7,418 nucleotides of DNA from Candidatus Zixiibacteriota bacterium (GTDB lineage Bacteria; Zixibacteria; MSB-5A5; GN15; FEB-12). Shown here piece after piece: positions 1 to 6,800 of the stretch. A program made the translations under genes and the position numbers. Under the pieces are notes generated by a model. That model saw only the letters and a program-made list of their open reading frames with translations, was not told where the DNA came from and ran no database searches. Where the stretch lies: the NCBI GenBank assembly GCA_030642845.1, contig DAOWMZ010000074.1, forward strand, positions 1-7,418. Direction: 5' to 3'. Position 1 is the first letter of the stretch, and each line of letters begins with the position of its first letter.

Positions 1-623
1 GGTTTGAGACACATCGGAAAGATTATGAAGAATATGTCCTAAATCCGGCCAGACAATTTGTGCTAACTATGGGTGAAAGATTAAAAAAATTATCTCGGGG
101 AATTGTCGCTGACCCTCGCATTGATAAATCAATTTTCAGAATTTACCGCGACACCCGATTTAGTAAAAATAAAAGTCCTTATAAAACTAATCTTGGAATT
201 TATTTCTGGGAAGGGACTCATAAAAAATTCACGAGTTCAGGATATTATTTCCATCTTGAACCAACAAAAATATTTCTCGGGGCCGGAATTTATAAACCTG
301 ATCCCATGATGTTAAATATTTATCGTTCCGCTCTTATAGATGATAAAAAGGGGGCGGGGTTTACCAAAGCTATTAATAAAATTATGAAGTACAAAAAATA
401 TTCTCTGGGAGGAAAACATTATAAACGAACTCCACGAGGATTTGACCCTGAACATAAAAATGCTGAATTTCTCTTGTATAATGGTTTTTATGCTTACGAA
501 GAAATGGCTGTTCCCAAAATTCTTCATTCAAAAAAGCTTGTTGATTATTGTTTTAAACGCTGGGAGGAAATGTCCCCGATACATAAGTGGTTGATGAAAA
601 TTTACAGTGGGACAGCAGAGTAA
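1..623 (+). CDS. DUF2461 / TIGR02453 family protein, 5' end outside window
   Basis: The frame is open from the first base (complete codons from position 3) to a TAA at 621-623, giving about 206 visible residues; the family is usually near 220-230, so perhaps 15-20 N-terminal residues are missing. The window opens with the conserved pattern FETHRKDYEEY, and the first two bases (GG) would fit the Trp that normally precedes it. Other family signatures follow in order: FRIYRDTRFSKNKSPYKT, then GAGIYKPDP, then a C-terminal RTPRGFDPEH and GFYAYEE. The family is soluble and cytoplasmic and has no established biochemical function, so none is assigned. A GTG at 60-62 could be read as a start, but the homology clearly extends upstream of it. 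The gene converges on the cytochrome gene at 727-2238, with 103 bases between the stops. Confidence 0.9.
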   Translation, partial: FETHRKDYEEYVLNPARQFVLTMGERLKKLSRGIVADPRIDKSIFRIYRDTRFSKNKSPYKTNLGIYFWEGTHKKFTSSGYYFHLEPTKIFLGAGIYKPDPMMLNIYRSALIDDKKGAGFTKAINKIMKYKKYSLGGKHYKRTPRGFDPEHKNAEFLLYNGFYAYEEMAVPKILHSKKLVDYCFKRWEEMSPIHKWLMKIYSGTAE

Positions 624-660
624 AGGCAACCCATCCGCTTGGGAAGTGTTTGATTAACCC

Positions 661-719
661 CGTGCTTGGTAAATACCCTCGTCTGCTGGCAGGCATTGTC
701 TGTTTTATTGCCGCTCACA
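661..719 (-). repeat. Dispersed intergenic repeat, copy R1
   Basis: Read on the minus strand, these 59 bases match copy R3 (3093-3151) without gaps at 49 of 59 positions by eye. The match includes the shared core CAATGCCTGCCAGCAGAC and the end motifs TGTGRGCGGC and GCACG. The copy fills most of the gap between two convergent genes. Its hairpin arms are less well paired than those of R3, so it looks like a decayed copy. It encodes no protein. It may act as a transcription barrier between the convergent genes, but there is no clear T-tract on either side. Confidence 0.75.
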
Positions 720-726
720 ATAGTAA

Positions 727-2238
727 TTACTCTATCACCAATTTAATTGGTTTCAAATGATATGAATGACTAATATCAGCATTGTTAAAGAACGCCAAAC
801 CAAGATACAATTCTCCCCTGAATGGCAAATCAAAGTCTGAGCCGGTAGCTATGTTTCTGGAAATTTCAACAGTCCAGTACCCGTTGCTCCATTTTCCTTT
901 TGCTATCACATCACCCCTGTCGCCTAATGTTGGAGCGACCAATACTGAAGGGATGCGATACCCTACCGGGAAAGTGTCCGCTTCGTCGTTATAAGGTTCA
1001 TAACTATCGGAACCGTACCATATCCAGTTTCTTGATAATATATTTATCGGGAGAAAATATGGCTGCTGCCAATCATCATTGAAATTAGATTTATATCCCC
1101 CCGAAGCTTTGTTTTCAAAATGCTGTCCGCCATAAATATCATTCTCATACCCCCCCCACCAACGGTCATCAGCTTCACGAGCCGGATCAGTACTGACTGC
1201 CATCCATTGCCAGACATCGGCAGTATCATCACTGGTGTAATGTAATCCCAATTTATCGCCTGATCCTATGTGGCAAGTAGCAGCACAATTGTCGTCTTTG
1301 CTAAAGAACAGGCTAAGCCTGTCTTCAGAGTAAATATACTCACCATGAATATTTTTGTATTCGGAAACTTCCTCCATCCAACCACTGTCGTTTTTAATAA
1401 GGAATCGATTATAGGAACGAGTGGGATCAGCCCATTTTATTAAGAAGAATATCTTATGTTTATTATGAAATGTTTTTATAATCGCTTCGGTAACACCAGC
1501 TTTGAAATTAGCTCCCCCAAAAGTCTGCACTTGCATCGAATCGACACCATACCATTCAATATCGTTAGCACGGCCATCAACAATCACAATTCTGTTTTGT
1601 TCTTTGCAATGTAAATCATCGGATGTGTTGATTATTCTAATTGCTATTATCATGGCAATTAAAGAAATAATCGCTGTTATAATCACCATCTTTTTATTTA
1701 CGTTATTTTCTTTTAACTTTTGGAATAATATTTCATTAACAGATGTTTTCTTACTTACTAATGTTTCAATTGCATGAAGGATAACAAAAATCGCCAACAA
1801 TCTGAAACACCAGTGATGCAGCATGCTATTGAAAAAATAACCATCAGGGCCAATATATAACCCGCTGTAGATTGCGTATCCGGTAAACAGAGAAACAAGA
1901 CCGATAGAAAATGAAAACAGGTAGATTATTTTCTTAACAGATGAATACTGCCTGAAACTGAAAAGGTCAAAGAGTCTTCGGTTTTCGCCGGTCAGAAAAA
2001 CATAAGCTAAATAAAATATTCCAGTCCCCGTTAAAAGAATTCCGAATATTAAATGCAGTTGATATATATCACCGGTGGGAGTGATGGCATCGATTATTTC
2101 AATAACCGTATCCGAGAATTGATCCTCTTTCAGCCAGGCTAATCTTAATCCGGTTAGAGTCAGGCAGAAGAAAAATAGAACTGCCAGAGCATGAGCAATC
2201 CGTACCGGGTAGGAATATGGTTTTTTAATACTTCTCAT
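727..2238 (-). CDS. Cytochrome b561-like membrane protein fused to ethylbenzene-dehydrogenase-type haem domain
   Basis: A 503-residue predicted inner-membrane electron-transfer protein. Five hydrophobic helices lie near residues 14-34, 58-83, 103-125, 140-162 and 184-203. Candidate haem b ligands are His16, His62, His141/142 and His155, the spacing expected for the b-type cytochrome of Ni-hydrogenase/formate dehydrogenase (cytochrome b561-like) proteins. Basic residues at the N-terminus and in the loops after helices 2 and 4 place those segments in the cytoplasm, which puts the C-terminal half in the periplasm. Residues about 215-500 resemble the haem-binding ethylbenzene dehydrogenase (EB_dh) domain: KWADPTRS (268-275), DVWQWMA (341-347), WTVEISR (455-461) and a late AFFNNADISHSYHL. 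A CAATCH motif (318-323) has haem c character but three residues between the cysteines. No molybdenum-enzyme subunit is visible nearby, so the partner is unknown. The ATG at 2236-2238 starts the natural N-terminus but lacks a good Shine-Dalgarno site. Confidence 0.85.
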   Translation of the reverse strand: MRSIKKPYSYPVRIAHALAVLFFFCLTLTGLRLAWLKEDQFSDTVIEIIDAITPTGDIYQLHLIFGILLTGTGIFYLAYVFLTGENRRLFDLFSFRQYSSVKKIIYLFSFSIGLVSLFTGYAIYSGLYIGPDGYFFNSMLHHWCFRLLAIFVILHAIETLVSKKTSVNEILFQKLKENNVNKKMVIITAIISLIAMIIAIRIINTSDDLHCKEQNRIVIVDGRANDIEWYGVDSMQVQTFGGANFKAGVTEAIIKTFHNKHKIFFLIKWADPTRSYNRFLIKNDSGWMEEVSEYKNIHGEYIYSEDRLSLFFSKDDNCAATCHIGSGDKLGLHYTSDDTADVWQWMAVSTDPAREADDRWWGGYENDIYGGQHFENKASGGYKSNFNDDWQQPYFLPINILSRNWIWYGSDSYEPYNDEADTFPVGYRIPSVLVAPTLGDRGDVIAKGKWSNGYWTVEISRNIATGSDFDLPFRGELYLGLAFFNNADISHSYHLKPIKLVIE

Positions 2239-2304
2239 AACCCAATAAAATATATTTAAGAGGTTTATGCTATATGTTATTTATTTAAATTAAAATCTTA
2301 ATTA

Positions 2305-2382
2305 TGTGAGCGGCAGACGCCCTCGAGTACCCCCTAATAGAACATACAATGTGTACCAGCAGACGAGGGCGTCGACCAGACA
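2305..2382 (+). repeat. Dispersed intergenic repeat, copy R2, with extra inverted arm
   Basis: This copy lies in the divergent gap between the cytochrome and DUF899 genes. It shares the start TGTGAGCGGC and the core CCAGCAGACGAGGG with R1 and the general pattern with R3. Relative to both it carries about 21 extra bases (2315-2335) after the GGC. The extra segment holds GACGCCCTCG (2316-2325), an exact reverse complement of CGAGGGCGTC at 2364-2373, so this copy can fold into a 10-bp perfect stem. GTAC at 2327-2330 and 2353-2356 could pair inside the loop. Confidence 0.7.
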
Positions 2383-2392
2383 AAAAATCTTA

Positions 2393-2420
2393 TTGTTATG
2401 GATCAAAACAGTCGTATATT
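2393..2420 (+). promoter_or_regulatory. Possible sigma70-type promoter of the DUF899 gene
   Basis: TTGTTA at 2393-2398 (4 of 6 to TTGACA) is followed after 16 bases by TATATT at 2415-2420 (5 of 6 to TATAAT). Transcription would start roughly 30 bases before the ATG at 2459. The surrounding DNA is very AT-rich, so chance matches are likely; this is a candidate only. Confidence 0.35.
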
Positions 2421-2458
2421 GATTATACAATAAATATTATTTATAGACAGGAGATCGC

Positions 2459-3043
2459 ATGAATCAAACCAATGTCAACAATCTAATAAAACAAGCTGAA
2501 GAATTAGAGAAACAACTTCTCGAAGACAAAAAAAAACTCACTGAACTTCGCAGACAAATTCCCGATGAAGAAATCAAAGATTACTCCTTTAATAGCATCA
2601 ATGGAACAACCATCAACCTCTCAGAATTATTCGGTGACAATAACGACTTGATTGTTATTCATAATATGGGGAAAAGTTGCCCCTACTGCACTTTGTGGGC
2701 TGATGGTTTTAACGGCTTAGTTCATCATCTTGAAAATCGGGCATCATTTGTGGTGATTTCCCCCGACGAACCGGAAGTACAAAAAGAATTTTCAGATTCA
2801 CGTGGATGGAAATTCAAAATGCTCTCCGGACACAAAAACAATTTTGCTGCGGATATGGGTTATAACCCCAAAGAAGGGGATTACCGGCCAGGTGTTTCCG
2901 CTTTTTATAAAACAGATGAAGGTAAAATATACCGTTCCGGTACCGCATCGCTTGGTCCCGGTGATGATTTCTGCAGTGTCTGGCCCATGTTTGATCTGCT
3001 GAAAGATGGCGTTAATAAATGGAGTCCCAAATATAAATATTAG
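2459..3043 (+). CDS. DUF899 family thioredoxin-like protein
   Basis: A complete 194-residue soluble protein. The start is supported by AGGAG at 2449-2453, five bases before the ATG. Residues about 5-38 are highly charged and heptad-like, a likely coiled coil or long helix. The rest is the DUF899 domain of the thioredoxin-like fold, recognised from the continuous signature MGKSCPYCTLWADGFNG (70-86), then VISPDEP (99-105), RGWKF (115-119) and a C-terminal SLGPGDDFCSVWPMFDLL. The CPYC at 74-77 is the classic dithiol redox spacing, so a thiol-disulfide or peroxide-linked role is plausible. The family's reaction is not established, so this remains inference. There is no signal peptide, so it is probably cytoplasmic. 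It is transcribed divergently from the cytochrome gene and converges with the GYD gene. Confidence 0.9.
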   Translation: MNQTNVNNLIKQAEELEKQLLEDKKKLTELRRQIPDEEIKDYSFNSINGTTINLSELFGDNNDLIVIHNMGKSCPYCTLWADGFNGLVHHLENRASFVVISPDEPEVQKEFSDSRGWKFKMLSGHKNNFAADMGYNPKEGDYRPGVSAFYKTDEGKIYRSGTASLGPGDDFCSVWPMFDLLKDGVNKWSPKYKY

Positions 3044-3092
3044 CCTTGGTATTCCAATTTTATTGATCCAAGAGAAATAGAGCAATTCGTTA

Positions 3093-3151
3093 TGTGGGCG
3101 GCAATGAAACAGTCAATGCCTGCCAGCAGACAAGTGCGTCTGCCAGGCACG
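3093..3151 (+). repeat. Dispersed intergenic repeat, copy R3, with hairpin
   Basis: This is the third copy of the repeat seen at 661-719 and 2305-2382, lying between the convergent DUF899 and GYD genes. It contains the best-formed hairpin of the set: TGCCTG (3117-3122) pairs with CAGGCA (3144-3149) and GCAGAC (3126-3131) pairs with GTCTGC (3138-3143), with a three-base bulge (3123-3125) and a six-base loop (3132-3137). Twelve paired bases, mostly G+C, make it the most stable structure in an AT-rich gap. It could double as a transcription stop for both flanking genes, although there is no strong T-run on either strand. Confidence 0.75.
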
Positions 3152-3170
3152 AAATGGTATCCTGTTTATC

Positions 3171-3524
3171 TTAGGCTCCCGATTGATGTTCAGGATTAAA
3201 TTCCGGTTTTCTTACTTTTTTGGCAATTTCCACAAGGCGCTTTTCGGGGATAGCTGTCCAGCTTTCTGCAATAAAGGTTCCATTTGCTCCGCAAATCATT
3301 GATACTTCCGCAGCGGTTTCTTCATCGGGGGCTTCATAAATATCCATAAAATCATAGCCACCCAATAATGCAAAGTGCAATTTAAACTTAACTTGCGGAC
3401 AAATTTCCTTTACTTCTTCAATCCATTTACGCCCAACTTCGGACCCCTCTCTAACTTTTGAAGCTACCTCAATAAGGCTGGGACCATGGGGCGCAAGTTT
3501 TGACATCAAAATAAATGTCTTCAT
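3171..3524 (-). CDS. GYD domain-containing protein
   Basis: A complete 117-residue soluble protein of the GYD family (PF08734-type, ferredoxin-like alpha/beta fold related to dimeric alpha-beta barrel proteins). The signature LLGGYDFMDIYEAPDEETA spans residues 53-71, with the GYD triad at 56-58. It is followed by a helix and a short strand ending ESWTAIP (87-93). The N-terminal strand MKTFILMSKL and the helix around 16-40 fit the family layout. The function of GYD proteins is not established; small-ligand binding or a regulatory role is possible. The start is well supported: the minus strand carries AGGAGG (3530-3535), five bases before the ATG. The 361 upstream bases contain a TATAAT box and inverted repeats. 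The gene is downstream of the large transglutaminase gene on the same strand but separated from it by a terminator. Confidence 0.9.
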   Translation of the reverse strand: MKTFILMSKLAPHGPSLIEVASKVREGSEVGRKWIEEVKEICPQVKFKLHFALLGGYDFMDIYEAPDEETAAEVSMICGANGTFIAESWTAIPEKRLVEIAKKVRKPEFNPEHQSGA

Positions 3525-3583
3525 CTTAACCTCCTGGTTGGTGATTCCATTTTACATATAACACACAGGAATATAAATCCTGC

Positions 3584-3656
3584 TATTATAGTTCGCACGA
3601 TGATGTTTTCATGGAAGTCGCTCATTTGAAGTATCTATGTTGAGCGAACCATAGTA
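3584..3656 (-). promoter_or_regulatory. GYD promoter candidate within an interrupted inverted repeat
   Basis: On the minus strand a consensus TATAAT lies at 3585-3590, which would start transcription about 50 bases before the GYD ATG. I find no recognisable -35 box at the usual distance. The box lies in an arm of an inverted repeat: GTTCGC (3591-3596) pairs exactly with GCGAAC (3644-3649), and after one mismatch 3584-3589 pairs with 3651-3656, one pair being G-T, so 12 of 13 positions pair around a 47-base interior. Two sites of this kind on either side of a promoter may bind a dimeric regulator; that is inference. Confidence 0.4.
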
Positions 3657-3662
3657 ATATAA

Positions 3663-3693
3663 TAAAAAAAGATGGGTTTGTCATCTCTTTTTA
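3663..3693. terminator. A-tract/T-tract hairpin, possible bidirectional terminator
   Basis: GATG (3671-3674) pairs with CATC (3682-3685) around a seven-base loop, and the A-run at 3664-3670 pairs with the T-rich run 3686-3692 with one mismatch. The form resembles a bidirectional Rho-independent terminator, but the G+C core is only four pairs including two A-T, and no plus-strand gene ends here. The function is uncertain. Confidence 0.3.
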
Positions 3694-3780
3694 CAAGTAT
3701 AACATGTATTACTTATACGATCCCTAAAAAGTCATCAAGGTTATTTTTAATAATTTTGTGTTTAAAATGTTAATTATAAG

Positions 3781-3830
3781 ATAAAAAGCAAAGCAGCCTT
3801 TCCTGCCATCTTATGACATTTAAGGCTGCT
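3781..3830 (-). terminator. Rho-independent terminator of the large transglutaminase gene
   Basis: AGCAGCCTT (3792-3800) and AAGGCTGCT (3822-3830) form a perfect 9-bp stem with a 21-base loop. On the minus strand the stem is followed at once by TTTGCTTTTTAT, a good T-tract. It lies about 55 bases past the stop codon at 3886-3888, in the right orientation to end transcription before the GYD promoter region. Confidence 0.75.
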
Positions 3831-3885
3831 ATACTTAATTTTGATCAATAACGCCGAGTTCAATATGATGCATCTGAATCTATCC

Positions 3886-6800
3886 CTAAAGTTTATTGAG
3901 CAGCACCGGACTCTCGAACACATCAATCATTTTCTCGACATAGGTCATGTATTCTATCGCTGGCATCATACCATCATGTATAGTGAGTACATAATCCAAC
4001 TCCAGCAATCTGGCATCCTGGTCCCAGTTAGGTGAGTAAATGAATTGAATAAGCGAGTCCTTGAGCTCTAATTTGTCATGAACCTGCGGTTCTTTAAAAT
4101 TATCAGGAATTGATATCCTAAATATATATTTGTACTTACCGCAGACATTGCGCAAATCGACAGGATGAGTTCGTTCTCCGTATCCAAACAAATCAGGGAT
4201 AATTCCCTTCGAAAATATTGACATGTTAGGCAACGACATGATAACAGTACTACCAAGTGATTGAACATTAAGTTTCATCGTACCGCTAAACCAATCATTA
4301 TAATTCGAATCAACTGTTTCCAGTGAGTCCATAAAAAGTGTATCTATTTCAACAATAACACCCCAATTATCAGCGTAATACGATTCTTTGTTACGAATGA
4401 TATCGATATATGACTGATTGCGATATATTGATCGATACTCTCCAGCCTTTTGATTATGCATACTACGATTCATTTTGAATTGATATGCGTTATCTACCCC
4501 CTGATTAATTTCAAGTATATATTCTCGAGCAATTTTTTCAGGTTCCGGATCAGGTAATCTTCCGAACCGGCCATCTCCATCAGAGGTGATTTGCAACATT
4601 GGCTGGCCACATACTTGTAGGCTCAATGATGACCCTGGAGGATAGGGATAATCAGTTGGGTCTACAAAAATAGTATCTCCTTCCACTACACATCCCACTA
4701 TAAGGTGATTAAAACCAAAAAACGGTAATGGTAAACTCGTACCCTCGTATCGTGTCATTACCAAAATAGGCCATGCGTCAATATCCAATTCGTTTAGCAT
4801 TTCAATTAGAAGATGACCTTTATCTTTACAGTCCCCCCAACGATTTACCAAAACCTCATCAGGAGTATAGGGAATGGCTGTCTGGTAATCAAATCCAAGT
4901 GTCTGATATGGAATTTCAAAAACAACCCACTTATAAAGCTTTTGAAGGCTTTCCAACTCCCCTTCCTCACCATCAATAATTTCATTCACTAATTGTTTTG
5001 TTCGGGGGTTTTCATCAAGAATTGCTTCACTGATTGAGTGATACCATTGTGCAAGTACTGACCAATCAGACAAGGTACTTACATAGATCATGCCCATTAC
5101 ATCTTTATACGGAGGCATCATTTTGGGACTGTAATCTATAGCAGGTGCATTTTCACCGCTCCAGGAAATCCGTTTAAAACCACAGTGTTCATCAATAGTA
5201 GGTGCTGTGCAAGACTCAGAGTATTTATAATTGAGGTCGTTCCTGTTAGTTAGAATAGTATATTCCCATGATCGCTGATAATCATTAGAGCCAATCTGGT
5301 AATCATCCCAGAAATGATTCCACAAATCACCAGTAGAACCTCCCCATATGCGGTAATGTACTTCCACAGCATCACCAATTCGCAGATCCTGAAAGATTAT
5401 ATATTTCCCCTGGTGCTCTCCCGCCATTGGAGGCTGTCCTTTACGTAATCGTCGGGCAAAAAGAATATCTGCGTAGCTAATATCCGGAGTAAAACCAATA
5501 TTCATTTGCTGCCATGATTCAACATTTTCCTGATCAAGAAGCACTATTGCATAGTGTATATCTTTCAGATACACTCCGGATTCAAAAACCAATAATTGCC
5601 TTCTATCAATGAGATGGTAACTTCCCTCTCCACCTAATAGTTCTTCAGTGGGATCCTCGTCCCAATAATCAAGTACATCCTTGTTTTCAAATATAGTGTC
5701 ATACCGATAACCATTATGCAGCGTATCTAAAAACTGATAAGGCAACCAAGCTGTCGGTTTCCAGTAGTGAATCTTTTCTAACTCATTTATGGCTTTGGTA
5801 TGTTGGTTTGATTTAGTGTATAAGTTGTGCAGCCAGGAGTTTAATTCAAGATTTGATGGTTGTAATTGAGATAGACTATCAATAACTTTTATTACTTTAT
5901 CATATTGACCGGCTTCATCGCAAACATTCATAAAATTAATCATCGAAGCATCAGAACCTGGTAATTTTTGAAGTGCTTCTTGAGCAATTCTTATCGCTTT
6001 ATCATGCTGTTTAGCCTGAGAATAATAGATAGGTATAGTGAGGTAATATCTCCGTTTTAAACCAGTTTTTTTCAGAAATTCCAACATTTCATTTAGAGCA
6101 GATTCAAAATCCATTAGAGTTTGATATGTGCCTGCCTTAATTAAATGAATAGAATGGAAATTTGGATGCTTCTGACTCATTTCATCGGCTGCAGTAAAAA
6201 AACCGGTAATATCACCAATTAATAATGGACTTAGCATAGCAAAGATATCAAAAGTTGCTCGATCCGGATACCTTGATTGTAATTCTAACGCATTTTGTAT
6301 CATTGTCTCATAACTCTCACCTGAAAGATCAAGCCAGAGAGCCTCGATCAATGGAACCTGGACTTGCTCTTTAATTCGCAACAAACAACTAGCAGCCTCA
6401 GACGGTTCCTGATTGGCATTAAGCGCAAGGTATAAACCATATTGCTCGAGAAGAGAGAGGCCATGATTCTCATTAATAGCTTCAAGCTCTTCAACAGCTT
6501 CGTTCATGCGTCCATTATAGGTTTGTAATATTGTCCACCAGTATCTTTCATCTGGTGCAGGTTCATTCGTATCTTTATACTGATTGAAAGCACTAAATAC
6601 GGGATGCGTGGAAACTGCCTGCTCAGGTTGGTCATTTGATCGCATCACAGAACGATTCCATTTAAGACCTTTAATTTGATGATAATCACTATCGAGGACT
6701 GAAAGAGAAAAAGCACTATGTGTAAACTCAAGCCACCCCATCATAAGAGTAATCTCATGCTCACCAGTTTTCAGAGAAACACAAATACAATCATGGATAA

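Larger units (their letters stand above)
3525..3885. other. Structured non-coding region between the large gene and the GYD gene
   Basis: A 361-base AT-rich stretch without a convincing reading frame. Going along the plus strand it holds: the GYD ribosome binding site; a near-palindrome CAGGA/TCCTG (3566-3582); a TATAAT box on the minus strand (3585-3590) inside the left arm of an interrupted inverted repeat (3584-3596 with 3644-3656); an A-tract/T-tract hairpin (3663-3693); a 20-bp imperfect palindrome centred on ACATGT (3695-3714); and the terminator of the large gene (3781-3830). None of the repeat family R1-R3 is present here. Confidence 0.6.

Noticed and set aside
60..623. GTG at 60 as the true start of the DUF2461 gene
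   Set aside because: The conserved FETHRKDYEEY segment lies upstream in the same frame and there is no ribosome binding site before the GTG.
1502..1777. Plus-strand reading frame of about 91 codons with a hydrophobic stretch
   Set aside because: It is antisense to the cytochrome gene; its hydrophobicity mirrors the membrane helices on the other strand and it has no family resemblance or ribosome binding site.
727..2238. Naming the cytochrome as ethylbenzene dehydrogenase gamma subunit or a Ni-hydrogenase cytochrome b
   Set aside because: The two domains match those families only in part, and no catalytic subunit is present to support either name.
661..3151. CRISPR array or direct-repeat cluster
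   Set aside because: The three copies are over 750 bases apart, in mixed orientation, of unequal length and only about 80% alike; there are no regular spacers or cas genes.
3601..3880. Riboswitch or small RNA in the long intergenic region
   Set aside because: Hairpins are present but no known conserved riboswitch core or small-RNA layout could be recognised, and most stems are AT-rich.
4773..4979. Plus-strand reading frame inside the transglutaminase domain
   Set aside because: It is antisense to the strongly conserved catalytic region, has no start signal and a low-complexity proline-rich product.
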